Source of the DNA: Oscillospiraceae bacterium
Lineage (GTDB): Bacteria > Bacillota > Clostridia > Oscillospirales > Oscillospiraceae
Assembly: GCA_015068135.1 (NCBI GenBank)
Contig: SVLB01000003.1
Coordinates: forward strand, 25,309 to 89,308
Length of the DNA stretch: 64,000 bases
Reading direction: 5' to 3'
A model generated the notes under the pieces. The model made no database searches and was not told the DNA's origin. It saw only the letters and a list, made by a program, of their open reading frames with translations. This document shows positions 52,672 through 61,430 of the stretch, piece by piece. The translations under genes and the position numbers were made by a program. Position 1 is the stretch's first letter. The number at the start of each line of letters is the position of its first letter.

Positions 52672-53955
52672 TTACACCTCGATGATGATGTTCTTGTCAC
52701 TGCCCTTGCGCAGATCGGCAGTGTAGGTCTTTCCGTTCACTGTCAGCTGATAGGTGCCGTAAAAGCCGCGGAAGGAGAAGCTTCCCTCCCTGGCAGCCGC
52801 AGTGCCCCGGGTGGTCCAGCAGTGGTGGAACAGCTCCTCCAAGACCTGATAGGCCGCCTTGTGCCGACCGTCTCGGCACAGACCGCCATAGGGAAGGTTC
52901 TCCGCGCCTGCTTGACGGGCCTTGGAGGTGAAGATCCCGTTGTCATCCAGGTTCCACCAGAAAATGCCGCAGGTGGCACCGTGGGAGAAGCAGGTCTTAT
53001 ACAGGCGCTCTGCCGCCTCGGCCTGAAGCTGTTCCTCTTCGCAGCTCAAGCCGATCTCGGAGATCACCAGAGGCTTGCCCAGTCGGGCATAGCCATCCAA
53101 AACGCCGTAAAGCCTTGCCGCATCAAAGGCATTTTTGAACACCGGATCATCCTTCACATGGCATTGCAGACCAATATAGTCGATCTTCAGTCCCTTGTCC
53201 AGCAGATTCCGAAGCAGCTGATAATAGGCACCGTAATCCCCACGGAACTCATTGAGAGCCACTCCGGTGGCCTCATTGAGGATCAGCCGGTTATTGGGGA
53301 AATACTTTTTGCCCAACGCGAATATCTGCTCTATATACCCGGCAGGGGGAACTACCATTTTATAGCCGTCTGTAGCGTGCTCATGGCACATATCCCAAAT
53401 CCGGGAGGGCTCATTGACGCAGTCGAAGACCTGGATCGTTTGACTGTATCGCTGGGATATCTCCTGAAACCGCTTTTCGATGAGGGGAAGCAGGGTATCC
53501 CAATCCTCCGGCAGCCACTTAGGGATAAACTCATGCCAAAACAGCGGGTGACCCTTCATTTTGATCCCATGCTCCAGGCAGTAATTCACCACCCGGTCCA
53601 CCGGTGGGCGGCGGTATACATCATTGGCAGAATCCGCATCATACCGCAGCTGCCCCTGGGTGGGTTCCGTACCCTCCCAGTATAGCGGCACCACCGCTGT
53701 GTTGAAAAGACCGCGCCAGTTTTCCAAATACCGCTGTTCCTTCTCGGGATCGTCGTATTGATCCAGCATAAACAGATTGCAGCCAAAGTCATAGTCGATC
53801 TGCTGCATCTGATAGGCCACCTGGCAGGGATAGGGCTTTCCGTCCTTATATAAGCTGACGGTAAAGTCCCCTTTGCGGTTTTTCTCCAGTTCCCGGTCAT
53901 ACCGGTCTTCAAAATAATCCTTGCTCCGTTCCAGAGCATCACGAATATAAGACAT
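52672..53955 (-). CDS. Cytosolic GH10-type glycosidase (second of two)
   Basis: This 427-residue paralogue of the first GH10 protein shares FGCNLFMLDQ near 57-66 and the ILNEAT strand. The likely acid/base is Glu182 in CVNEP and the nucleophile Glu300 in VISEIG. HPLFWHEF near 136-143 matches the GH10 HTLVWH-type motif. It also ends in a GFYGTYQL domain. No signal peptide. It lies four bp after the dehydratase stop codon and four bp before the RraA start, so the cluster is tightly coupled. Start ATG 53955, with GGAG upstream. Confidence 0.87.
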   Translation of the reverse strand: MSYIRDALERSKDYFEDRYDRELEKNRKGDFTVSLYKDGKPYPCQVAYQMQQIDYDFGCNLFMLDQYDDPEKEQRYLENWRGLFNTAVVPLYWEGTEPTQGQLRYDADSANDVYRRPPVDRVVNYCLEHGIKMKGHPLFWHEFIPKWLPEDWDTLLPLIEKRFQEISQRYSQTIQVFDCVNEPSRIWDMCHEHATDGYKMVVPPAGYIEQIFALGKKYFPNNRLILNEATGVALNEFRGDYGAYYQLLRNLLDKGLKIDYIGLQCHVKDDPVFKNAFDAARLYGVLDGYARLGKPLVISEIGLSCEEEQLQAEAAERLYKTCFSHGATCGIFWWNLDDNGIFTSKARQAGAENLPYGGLCRDGRHKAAYQVLEELFHHCWTTRGTAAAREGSFSFRGFYGTYQLTVNGKTYTADLRKGSDKNIIIEV

Positions 53956-53959
53956 TTGA

Positions 53960-55297
53960 TCAGCTCCAAATTCTGTCGTTGGAGAACTCCCGATCCCACT
54001 GGGTCGTGGGTTCAAAATAGCCGGGGATATTGGGATTGATATGCTGACGCAGAACTTCCTCGTTCAGGTCGTCAAAGCCCAGGCCGGGCTTGTCCGGCAC
54101 TTTGATAAAACCGTTTTCAAAGATGGGGTTGGAGATGCCCGTGACCATATCCGCCCACCAGGGAACATCCACCGAGTGGAATTCCAAAGCCAGCACATTG
54201 TGCATAGCCGCCGCGGTCTGCACCGCTGCCATGCAGGCTACAGGACTCTCTGCCATATGTACCACCGTGGCAACACCGTGCTCGTCGGCAATATCGGAGA
54301 TCTTCTTCAGCTCCAAAGCACCGCCGCAGGTCAGGATGTCCGGATGGATCACAGAAACACCACCGGCCTTAATGAGGGTTTCAAAGCCTTCCTTCAGGTA
54401 GATATCCTCGCCGGTGCATACGGGAATGGTGGTGGAGTTACGCAGACGCACATACTGGTCGGTATACATCCAGGGAACCATGTCCTCGATCCAGGCCAGG
54501 TTGTAAGGCTCCATTCTCCGGGCAAAACGAATGCAGTCCTCCACGCAGACATGACCGAAATGGTCCACCGCCAGGGGAACCTCATAGCCGATCACCTCAC
54601 GGACTTCCTTCACATAGTTTTCCAGGAAATCCAAGCCTTTTTCCGTCAGATGGATGCCGGTGAAGGGATGGGCGGTATTGACAATGGCATAGCTCTTTTG
54701 ATGGCGCACCATATCCGCTGTCACAGAACCGCCCTGGACATTGAGGATATGGGGGGCATACTTCTTCATGTCCTCAATAAAGCCCAGGGGGGCGTTGAGG
54801 GTCCCCGGCTCATCCAGCAAAAGGCCAATACCCAGGTCCATCTTCAGGAAGGTAAAGCCCATCTCCATCCGCTTTTTCAGGGCAAGACCCATATCATGAC
54901 CGGTATGCTTGCCATCCACGTCCGTGTCGCAGTATACCCGGACCTCATCCCGGAATTTGCCGCCCAGCATTTGGTACAGCGGGACCCCGAAGGCCTTACC
55001 GGCCAGGTCCCACAAAGCGATCTCAATGCCGGAGACGCCGCCGCCCTGACGGGAAGGACCGCCGAACTGCTTCAGCTTGCGGAAGATCTTGTCCACATTG
55101 CAGGGATTCTCTCCCAAAATGCGGCTTTTGAGCATCAGGGCATAGGTCTTGGAGGAAGCATCCCGTACTTCACCGTAGCCGCTGATCCCCTGGTTGGTAT
55201 CGATGCGCAAAATGGTGCAGCGCTTGGGAGCGCCGTCAATGTCCACAAAGCGCATATCTGTGATCCGCAGATCAGAGGGGCTGGAACAGGTATTCAT
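53960..55297 (-). CDS. Enolase-superfamily (mandelate racemase/sugar acid dehydratase) enzyme
   Basis: This 445-residue protein has the capping domain (1-130) and barrel of the mandelate racemase group. Likely metal ligands are the Asp in AVDHFGH, the Glu in AWIEDM and the Glu in CTGEDI; the His of VVHMAESP with the Asp in IHPD forms the base dyad, and FLKMDLG carries the Lys strand. Most members dehydrate aldonic or uronic acids to 2-keto-3-deoxy acids. It is the first gene of the GH10/RraA/SDR cluster. ATG 55297 has AAGGAG upstream. Which sugar acid it uses is open. Confidence 0.88.
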   Translation of the reverse strand: MNTCSSPSDLRITDMRFVDIDGAPKRCTILRIDTNQGISGYGEVRDASSKTYALMLKSRILGENPCNVDKIFRKLKQFGGPSRQGGGVSGIEIALWDLAGKAFGVPLYQMLGGKFRDEVRVYCDTDVDGKHTGHDMGLALKKRMEMGFTFLKMDLGIGLLLDEPGTLNAPLGFIEDMKKYAPHILNVQGGSVTADMVRHQKSYAIVNTAHPFTGIHLTEKGLDFLENYVKEVREVIGYEVPLAVDHFGHVCVEDCIRFARRMEPYNLAWIEDMVPWMYTDQYVRLRNSTTIPVCTGEDIYLKEGFETLIKAGGVSVIHPDILTCGGALELKKISDIADEHGVATVVHMAESPVACMAAVQTAAAMHNVLALEFHSVDVPWWADMVTGISNPIFENGFIKVPDKPGLGFDDLNEEVLRQHINPNIPGYFEPTTQWDREFSNDRIWS

Positions 55298-55374
55298 ATA
55301 TCTTCTCCTTATTGACAAGTATTGGGTCTTGCTTTACAATGCCATTATAAGGCAGATACAGCACTGTTGTCATC

Positions 55375-55407
55375 AACTATATTACGGAATTTGCAAACTA
55401 TCTTACG
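55375..55407. promoter_or_regulatory. Direct-repeat operator with 21-bp spacing, probable AraC site
   Basis: AACTATATTACG (55375-55386) and AACTATCTTACG (55396-55407) are nearly identical direct repeats exactly 21 bp apart, two helical turns. That is the classical arrangement of AraC-family half-sites. They lie in the 127-bp gap between the AraC gene and the dehydratase gene, close to both promoters. Confidence 0.7.
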
Positions 55408-55424
55408 AATTTAGGAGCAGAAAT

Positions 55425-56285
55425 ATGATCACACCCATCGGACAGCTGGCCCTTCCGGGGGCAGATTGCTATCTAAAAATGTGGCAGACCTCTGTAGCCC
55501 CTGCCACCCGGCTTTTGCAGGATCACCGGCACATGAATTTTGAGATCGCCCGGGTAGTGGAGGGGGAGGGCACCTATATTGCAGAGAACACCCATTTCCC
55601 GGTAAAGCCGGGGGATGTGTTTGTGTTTGCCGGCAACAAGCCCCATTGGATCTCCCGGATCGGTGCCCAGGGACTTCGGATCGTGAATCTGCATTTTTCT
55701 CCCAGTTTTTTCCGGGAGGCCTGCACCGTCAGCGCCCGGTATCCCAACCTGGTGTTTGCCCATTCCCGCAGCTTCTGTCCCCGGATCCCCAAGGATCAGG
55801 CTGCCTCCCTGCATTCCATCCTGGATCGGATCCAGGCAGAGCTTATCGGTCAGGAAACGGAATATGAGCTGTGTATCCGGGCCCAAATGGATCTTCTGTT
55901 TGCCTGCCTTATGCGAAGCTATGGCTATTACTCCCCGGGAGAAGGCACCCACACAGCGGCAGAAAAGCTTTTACAGGGGCTCGCATACATTGATGCCCAT
56001 TTTGTTCAGAATCTTACCCTGGAGGAAATCGCTGCCAAAAGCGGACTCTCCCCCAATTATTACACAGCACTGTTTCATGAATGCTTTCACATGAAGCTGT
56101 GGGATTATGTGCTGGCGAAACGGGTGGACCTTGCAAAGCAGTTGCTCACCGGCCCGAAGGCCATGAACGTGCTGGATATCGCTTTGGCCTGCGGCTTTAA
56201 TAACACCGCCAATTTTAACCGGGTGTTTCTCCGGTTCACCGGTCTGACCCCCAGACAGTACCGCCACCCGGAAAACGCCCTATAA
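55425..56285 (+). CDS. AraC-family transcriptional regulator of the GH10 cluster
   Basis: This 286-residue regulator has an N-terminal cupin domain (HRHMNFEIARVVEGEGTYIAE, PGDVFVFAGNKPHWI) and C-terminal HTH pair (LEEIAAKSGLSPNYYTALFHE; ALACGFNNTANFNRVFLRFTGLTPRQYR). ATG 55425 follows AGGAGC. It is divergent from the dehydratase-GH10 operon and probably binds the 21-bp direct repeats between them. Confidence 0.92.
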   Translation: MITPIGQLALPGADCYLKMWQTSVAPATRLLQDHRHMNFEIARVVEGEGTYIAENTHFPVKPGDVFVFAGNKPHWISRIGAQGLRIVNLHFSPSFFREACTVSARYPNLVFAHSRSFCPRIPKDQAASLHSILDRIQAELIGQETEYELCIRAQMDLLFACLMRSYGYYSPGEGTHTAAEKLLQGLAYIDAHFVQNLTLEEIAAKSGLSPNYYTALFHECFHMKLWDYVLAKRVDLAKQLLTGPKAMNVLDIALACGFNNTANFNRVFLRFTGLTPRQYRHPENAL

Positions 56286-56294
56286 ACGAAAAAA

Positions 56295-56326
56295 GGCCGA
56301 AGGGAATTTTCCCTTCGGTCCTATTT
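56295..56326. terminator. Bidirectional terminator between AraC and the small acidic peptide gene
   Basis: GGCCGAAGGGAA at 56295-56306 pairs with TTCCCTTCGGTC at 56309-56320, with A and T runs on either side. Confidence 0.85.
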
Positions 56327-56330
56327 TCAC

Positions 56331-56495
56331 TTACTTTCCGAAGCTGCCCTCAGGATTATCGCCCCAGTCGGCATCGATATCACTATCGGTGCTGCCGCCG
56401 GTCACACTCTTTGACCAGTCCCAATCCGCAGCGATGGCCTTCATCGGTGCAAACCCTATCAGCTTGGCTTCGGGAGTTTCATAAAGCTCCTTCAC
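56331..56495 (-). CDS. Small acidic peptide (54 residues), function unknown
   Basis: GTG 56495 follows a strong AGGAGG by seven bases and starts a 54-residue peptide: a leader-like N-terminus (KELYETPEAKLIGF), a WDWSKSVTGG stretch and an Asp/Gly-rich end (DSDIDADWGDN). A perfect sigma-A promoter lies about 70 bp upstream and a terminator directly after the stop. No Cys is present, and no modification enzyme or transporter gene is adjacent. The YxxP near the N-terminus resembles leader motifs of some ribosomally made peptides, but this is weak. A longer start at ATG 56546 is possible. Confidence 0.6.
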   Translation of the reverse strand: MKELYETPEAKLIGFAPMKAIAADWDWSKSVTGGSTDSDIDADWGDNPEGSFGK

Positions 56496-56569
56496 TGCGC
56501 AACCTCCTAAACGACTGATTTGGGCAAGTCTAGACACTTCGCCCATTCGTCTCCAGTATCGTATGACTC

Positions 56570-56598
56570 ATTATAGCCCCCATTCTTCCATTTGTCAA
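56570..56598 (-). promoter_or_regulatory. Perfect sigma-A promoter of the small peptide gene
   Basis: On the minus strand TTGACA (56598-56593) and TATAAT (56575-56570) are exactly 17 bp apart, matching the sigma-A consensus at all twelve positions. Strong constitutive transcription is expected. Confidence 0.8.
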
Positions 56599-56709
56599 TA
56601 GTATTTTGAAAAAAGAATTCATTTATCGGGAAAAAGATTTCCAAAATACCCCCTTTTCTTTTTCGGTCATATGTGCTATAATAAACAAAAACTATCGGGA
56701 GGGGTCTGT

Positions 56710-57288
56710 ATGCCCAGAACCAGTAACAAAGCAGAACTGATCCTTGAGTTCGTCAATCGCTTTACCCGTGAAAACGGCTTTGCGCCCTCCATTCGGGAGA
56801 TCGGTGAGGCTGTAGGTCTGCGCTCCACCGCTTCTGTCAGCTATCAGCTTCAGCAGCTTCAGGAAAAGGGGCTGTTGCTCAACTCCGGCGGTAAGGGCCG
56901 CAAGCGTGCCGTGGTCACTGCCCAGCGCCCCGGTCAGATCCCTGTCGTAGGTGTGGTCACTGCGGGTCTTCCCATTTTGGCAGTGGAAAACCAGGAAGGT
57001 ACCATGTCCTGGGATGGGGATCCCGATTGCTTTGGTCTCCGGGTCCGGGGCGACAGTATGATCGGTGCCGGTATTCTCAGCGGAGATCTGGTGGTGGTCC
57101 GTCCTCAAAGCTATGCCGACGATGGGCAGATCGTAGTCGCCCGGATCGGCGACGAGGCCACCGTGAAGCGTCTGCGCCGCAGAGACGGGGAGGTTTGGCT
57201 TCTGCCAGAAAACGATGCCTATGCCCCCATCGACGGCTCTGAAGCAGAGCTGATCGGTCTGGTCAAAGCCGTCGTCCGGGAATACTGA
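56710..57288 (+). CDS. lexA: LexA repressor
   Basis: This 192-residue SOS repressor has an N-terminal winged HTH (FAPSIREIGEAVGLRSTASVSYQL), the Ala85-Gly86 self-cleavage site in VTAGLP, Ser116 in GDSM and Lys153 in TVKRL as the catalytic dyad. GGGAGGGG precedes ATG 56710, and a TATAAT lies at 56677-56682. No Gram-positive SOS box was found in its own promoter by eye. Confidence 0.95.
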   Translation: MPRTSNKAELILEFVNRFTRENGFAPSIREIGEAVGLRSTASVSYQLQQLQEKGLLLNSGGKGRKRAVVTAQRPGQIPVVGVVTAGLPILAVENQEGTMSWDGDPDCFGLRVRGDSMIGAGILSGDLVVVRPQSYADDGQIVVARIGDEATVKRLRRRDGEVWLLPENDAYAPIDGSEAELIGLVKAVVREY

Positions 57289-57394
57289 TCCAAACGGTAT
57301 TTCGTAGGCGGAGTCATGACCCCACCCTACAAAAACACGGTTTCCTCTGATGAGAGGGTAAATCTGCGTTCTGACTTTTTACAAACTTTGGGGC

Positions 57395-57423
57395 TTGACA
57401 ACCACTTTCTTTTGTGTTACGAT
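57395..57423 (+). promoter_or_regulatory. Sigma-A promoter of the cobalamin-riboswitch leader
   Basis: TTGACA at 57395-57400 and TACGAT at 57418-57423 with a 17-bp spacer, directly upstream of the riboswitch. Between the lexA stop and this promoter (57289-57394) no gene is seen. Confidence 0.75.
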
Positions 57424-57424
57424 G

Positions 57425-57650
57425 CCCATGAACTAAATAGCGTTTGCGTGGCATCTTGTGGCGTATGGCCCGGATGCTGAACAAGATAATCGGGTGCAAT
57501 TCCCGAACGGTACCGCCGCTGTAAGTGTCAAGACTGCTCCATGGTGAAAACCGGTCACTGGGCTCTGCCTGGGAAGGCCGGAGTGGTCGCTGAGAGATCC
57601 TCTGAAGGCACAAGTCAGAAGACCTACGAAGATGTTGCTTTCTCCCTCTG
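57425..57650 (+). ncRNA. Cobalamin riboswitch
   Basis: The leader carries the conserved pieces of the B12 aptamer in order: the GGTGCAATTCCCGAACGG block with CCGCCGCTGTAAG, near 57493-57528, and the distal AAGTCAGAAGACCT block near 57611-57624. The receptor core and the P3-P6 region fit in between. A terminator hairpin follows at 57690-57725, so B12 binding probably stops transcription. The genes it controls look like a B12 uptake pair. Confidence 0.88.
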
Positions 57651-57689
57651 CGTGGATACAGAGCGGATGTTTTTTGTTACGGAAATACG

Positions 57690-57725
57690 GTCGTGGCTTC
57701 CTTTTGGGATGCCACGGCTTTTTTA
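57690..57725 (+). terminator. Riboswitch-controlled terminator
   Basis: CGTGGC and GCCACG form the stem at 57692-57697 and 57711-57716, extended by TTCC/GGGA, followed by a run of Ts before the ribosome site at 57727-57732. It is placed as the expression platform of the cobalamin riboswitch. Confidence 0.8.
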
Positions 57726-57739
57726 TTGGAGGTATTCAT

Positions 57740-58144
57740 ATGAAAAGCAAAAAGTCCCTGATTCTCGCTGTTGTTGCCTTGGTGGTCGCAGTCGCCGTAT
57801 TGGTCACTGTTTATTTTGTGACCCGTCCGGAAACATCCGAGGGCGGCAAGTCCTTTATTCTCACGGTTGTACATTCCGACGGCACCCAAAAAGCATTCGA
57901 TTATACTACCAATGCCGAATTCCTGGGAGATTTCCTGGTTGAGCAGGGTGTTGTGGAGATCGGCGATGTGGATGACGGCATGTTTGCCTATGCCGACGGA
58001 GAAAAGGCCGTTTACGAAGAAAACGGCTGTTACTGGGGCTTCTATGTCAATGGCAGTTACGCCACTGTGGGCCTCTTTGACACTCCCATTGAAGACGGCA
58101 CCGTCTACGAGCTGCGCTATGAGGACGGTTCTTCCTGGTCATGA
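57740..58144 (+). CDS. DUF4430 (transcobalamin C-terminal-like) membrane-anchored protein
   Basis: This 134-residue protein has one N-terminal membrane helix (about 6-28) and an extracellular domain with FILTVVHSDGTQKAFDYTTNAEFLGDFLVEQG and ENGCYWGFYVNGSYATVGLFDTPIEDGTVYELRYE, the DUF4430 pattern also seen in the C-terminal domain of transcobalamin. Control by a B12 riboswitch and coupling (ATGA) to an S component suggest it captures cobalamin for uptake. GGAGG precedes ATG 57740. Confidence 0.87.
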   Translation: MKSKKSLILAVVALVVAVAVLVTVYFVTRPETSEGGKSFILTVVHSDGTQKAFDYTTNAEFLGDFLVEQGVVEIGDVDDGMFAYADGEKAVYEENGCYWGFYVNGSYATVGLFDTPIEDGTVYELRYEDGSSWS

Positions 58145-58659
58145 GAAAAACTGCACTCACCGTTGCCGAGCTTACCCTATTTGGTATGCTGGCCGCCCTG
58201 ACCTTTGCTCTGAAGGTGGTCATGAGCGGTCTGCCCAATATTGAGCCGGTCTCCCTGATGGTCATGGTGGTGGCCTCCGTTTACGGTCTGCGGTCACTGT
58301 TTCCCATCTATACCTACGTGCTTTTGGAGATCCTGGTCTACGGCATCGGCACCTGGAATATCAATTATCTTTACGTCTGGCCCATTTTGGCGATCCTTGC
58401 CATCTGTTTTCGGAAAATGGAGCATCCTTTGGGCTGGGCCATTCTTTCCGGTGCTTTTGGGCTGGCTTTCGGGGCCTTGTGCGCACCGGTGGACATTTTC
58501 ATGGGTGGCTGGGAATTTGCTCTGAGCAAATGGGTTTCCGGCATCGGCTTTGATCTGGCCCATTGCGGCGGCAATTTCGTGATTGCCCTGCTGCTGTTCA
58601 ACCCCCTGAAGAAGCTCATGGTCAAGCTCAGGGGCAATCTTCGCAGAGCCGACACATAA
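58141..58659 (+). CDS. ECF transporter S component, probably for cobalamin
   Basis: This 172-residue protein has about five to six membrane helices and the N-terminal AELTLFGMLAALTFALKVV motif with small residues that docks on the EcfT subunit. It resembles S components of CbrT type. The energising EcfA/EcfA'/EcfT genes are not in the window, so it would use a shared module. The riboswitch upstream makes cobalamin the best substrate guess. Confidence 0.87.
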   Translation: MRKTALTVAELTLFGMLAALTFALKVVMSGLPNIEPVSLMVMVVASVYGLRSLFPIYTYVLLEILVYGIGTWNINYLYVWPILAILAICFRKMEHPLGWAILSGAFGLAFGALCAPVDIFMGGWEFALSKWVSGIGFDLAHCGGNFVIALLLFNPLKKLMVKLRGNLRRADT

Positions 58660-58708
58660 CGCCCGGGCTTCCCCACGCACCGGGTTAACTGCATCTTCTA
58701 GAATGAAT

Positions 58709-58750
58709 GCCGGGATCAAACGTGCTTCGTTTGATCCCGGCATCCATTAT
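58709..58750. terminator. Bidirectional terminator between the S-component gene and mnmG
   Basis: GCCGGGATCAAACG at 58709-58722 pairs perfectly with CGTTTGATCCCGGC at 58728-58741, followed by ATCCATTATTTT. Confidence 0.9.
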
Positions 58751-60621
58751 TTTGTACTGTTTTGTTCCAGCCAAATGAGCAGAACTGCGATATCCGCAGG
58801 GCTGACACCGGAGATCCGGCTGGCCTGTCCAATGGACATGGGGCGGATCTGCGCCAGCTTCTGCCGCGCCTCCAGCCGCAGGCCCGCGATGGCATCATAG
58901 TCCATATCCTCCGGCAGGCTTCTGCTCTCCTCCTTGCGGAACTCCGCAACCTGCTTTTCCTGCCGGGCCAAATACCCGGCATATTTGATCTGGATCTCCA
59001 CCTCCCGGGTCACCGCCGGGGAAAGATCGGGACGGTCCACATCAAAGGGCGCAATGTCCTCATAGGTCACCTGGGGACGGCGCAAAAGATCCGCAAGACG
59101 GGCAGAGTTGGCAACGGGTGCAGAATCCCGTCCGGCCAGCATAGCATCCAGTGCCTGGCTTGCCGGTACGCCGCAGCTTTCCAGCCGCCGGATCTCCCGA
59201 TCCACAGCGGCATATTTTTCCTCCACCTGCTTTGCCCGCTCCGGGCTGACCAGACCCACTGCCGCGCCAATGGCGGTCAGCCGCTGGTCGGCATTGTCCT
59301 GGCGGTGTAAAAGCCGATACTCCGAACGGCTGGTCATGATCCGGTAGGGTTCTTCCGTACCCTTGGTCACCAAATCGTCAATCAGGGTGCCGATGTAGCT
59401 GGTGTCCCGGGTCAGGATCAGAGGCTCCCGTCCCAGCAGCTTCAAAGAGGCGTTAATACCTGCCACCAAGCCCTGGACCGCCGCCTCCTCATAACCGGAG
59501 GAACCGTTGAACTGACCGGCGCCATAGAGTCCCTCCACCGCCTTGGTCTCCAGGGTGGGCAGTAGCGCGGTGGGATCCACGCATTCATATTCGATGGCGT
59601 ATGCCGGGCGCATCATTTCCGCATGCTCAAGGCCGGGAACGGTGCGCAGCATCTGCAGCTGCACATCCTCAGGCAAACTGGAGGAAAAGCCCTGGATATA
59701 CATTTCTTCCGTATCCAGGCCGCAGGGCTCAATGAACAGCTGATGCCGCTCCTTATCCGCAAACCGGACGATCTTGGTCTCGATGCTGGGGCAGTACCGG
59801 GGTCCCACACCGGAGATGGTGCCGTCGTACATGGGACTGCGGTACAGATTCTGACGGATGATCTCATGGGTCTTTTCATTGGTATAGGTCAGGTAGCAGA
59901 CCGCCTGATTATAAACCGCCTCCTCCGTGCGGAAGGAAAAGGGCTCCGGGTCCGGGTCGCCCGGCTGCAGCTCCATTTTCGAAAAATCGATACTCCGACG
60001 GTTGATCCGGGGCGGTGTCCCGGTCTTGAACCGGCGCAGGGGAAGACCCAATTGCCGCAGGCAGTCCGTCAGACCCACCGCCGCATGCATGCCGTCCGGT
60101 CCTGCAGACTGGACACTGGTGCCAATAACAATGGTGCTGTCCAAATAGGTACCGGTGGCAACGATCACCGCCCGGGCACCGTATTGGGCCCCCAACTGGG
60201 TCTGCACCCCGGTGACCCGTCCATTCTCCGTAAGCACCTGGGTGATCATGGCCTGCTTCAGCTCCAAGCCCTCCTGCCGCTCCAGGGTATTTTTCATCAC
60301 CGCCTGATATTTCCGGCGGTCTGCCTGAGCCCGGAGGGAATGGACCGCAGGGCCCTTGCCCCGGTTGAGCATCCGATACTGGATGCAGGCTTTGTCCGCG
60401 GCAAGTCCCATTTCACCGCCCAGGGCATCCAGCTCCCGGACCAAGTGGCCCTTGCCGGTGCCGCCGATGGCGGGATTACAGGGCATATTCCCCACAGAAT
60501 CCAAATTAATGGTAAATAGGATCGTATGCAGTCCCAGCCGGGCCGCAGCCAACGCCGCCTCAATACCGGCATGGCCCGCGCCGATCACTGCCACGTCACA
60601 GCTTCCTGCGTGATAGGTCAT
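58747..60621 (-). CDS. mnmG: tRNA uridine-5-carboxymethylaminomethyl modification enzyme MnmG
   Basis: This 624-residue FAD protein (GidA) works with MnmE to modify the wobble U34 of several tRNAs. It has GAGHAG at 14-19 for [23 protein letters not shown], the DSxxPSIE-like [11 protein letters not shown] motif and [16 protein letters not shown]. Length matches the family. Its ATG overlaps the trmB stop (ATGA), so the two tRNA-modification genes are coupled. mnmE and rsmG, common neighbours, are not in the window. Confidence 0.96.
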   Translation of the reverse strand: MTYHAGSCDVAVIGAGHAGIEAALAAARLGLHTILFTINLDSVGNMPCNPAIGGTGKGHLVRELDALGGEMGLAADKACIQYRMLNRGKGPAVHSLRAQADRRKYQAVMKNTLERQEGLELKQAMITQVLTENGRVTGVQTQLGAQYGARAVIVATGTYLDSTIVIGTSVQSAGPDGMHAAVGLTDCLRQLGLPLRRFKTGTPPRINRRSIDFSKMELQPGDPDPEPFSFRTEEAVYNQAVCYLTYTNEKTHEIIRQNLYRSPMYDGTISGVGPRYCPSIETKIVRFADKERHQLFIEPCGLDTEEMYIQGFSSSLPEDVQLQMLRTVPGLEHAEMMRPAYAIEYECVDPTALLPTLETKAVEGLYGAGQFNGSSGYEEAAVQGLVAGINASLKLLGREPLILTRDTSYIGTLIDDLVTKGTEEPYRIMTSRSEYRLLHRQDNADQRLTAIGAAVGLVSPERAKQVEEKYAAVDREIRRLESCGVPASQALDAMLAGRDSAPVANSARLADLLRRPQVTYEDIAPFDVDRPDLSPAVTREVEIQIKYAGYLARQEKQVAEFRKEESRSLPEDMDYDAIAGLRLEARQKLAQIRPMSIGQASRISGVSPADIAVLLIWLEQNSTK

Positions 60622-61292
60622 ACAGTTTCCTTCTTTTCTTCCTTGGGCATCACAAAGGGCTTACACACCACTTCGCAGCGGTTGATGGGCGTGCCCAAAG
60701 CATGGAATTTTTCCTCATAGCCGGTCATGATCCCCACGATTCCATCCTTGTGCAGATCCCGGGTCAGGTTGTTCACCTGCAGACCGCAGGCGGCAAACTC
60801 CTCCACAGAGAATTCAAAGAGCGGAGCGTTGTCCGTCTTGAAGTGAAACTCGCCGCCGGTACGCACCACCTGGCAGTACTTGTCCAAAAAGCCTCGATGG
60901 GTGAGTCTGCGCTTGGCATTTTTCTTCCGGGGCCAAGGGTCAGGGAAGTTGATAAACAACCGGTCGATCTCCTGGGCGGCAAAGACCTCCTCCATATTGG
61001 CAACATCCATGTCAATGTAAAATACATTCTTCAGTCCCATAGCTTTGGCCTTTTCCATGGCCACCACCATGGCCTCCCGGCAACGCTCCACAGCGATCAT
61101 CAGCACCGTGGGGTTTGCCTGGGCAGTCTCCGCGGTAAATTTACCTTTGCCGCAGCCCACTTCCACCCAAAGAGCGGTGCATTCGGGCATCAGTTCCCGC
61201 CAGCTTCCCTTTTTCAGTTCCGGCTCTGTGATCCGGTATGCGGCGCATTTTTCCATCCGGGGTTCCAGATTGCGCATTCTTCTCATTCTCAT
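60618..61292 (-). CDS. trmB: tRNA (guanine-N7-)-methyltransferase
   Basis: This 224-residue SAM-dependent enzyme makes m7G46 in tRNA. It has the SAM motif EVGCGKGKF near 44, the DMDVANMEE region and the family signature [20 protein letters not shown] 61292 has GGAGG eight bases upstream and is preferred to the frame starting at 61328. It is the first gene of the trmB-mnmG operon. Confidence 0.95.
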   Translation of the reverse strand: MRMRRMRNLEPRMEKCAAYRITEPELKKGSWRELMPECTALWVEVGCGKGKFTAETAQANPTVLMIAVERCREAMVVAMEKAKAMGLKNVFYIDMDVANMEEVFAAQEIDRLFINFPDPWPRKKNAKRRLTHRGFLDKYCQVVRTGGEFHFKTDNAPLFEFSVEEFAACGLQVNNLTRDLHKDGIVGIMTGYEEKFHALGTPINRCEVVCKPFVMPKEEKKETV

Positions 61293-61430
61293 TTGGATCT
61301 CCTCCTCACCGGGCCGCACTTGACCCATACCTTATCAGTATAGTATTATAACAGAAACACACCCTACAGTCAAATTGCAATTTCTCGCACTCCCCTCGTA
61401 GGGGAGGCACAGCGAAAAAGCGGAATCTAC

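Noticed and set aside
56600..56709. SOS box in the lexA promoter
   Set aside because: No good match to the Gram-positive GAAC-N4-GTTC type box was found by eye, so none is listed.
59623..60519. A 298-codon plus-strand frame within mnmG
   Set aside because: It is fully covered by mnmG on the other strand, with no ribosome site and no family match.
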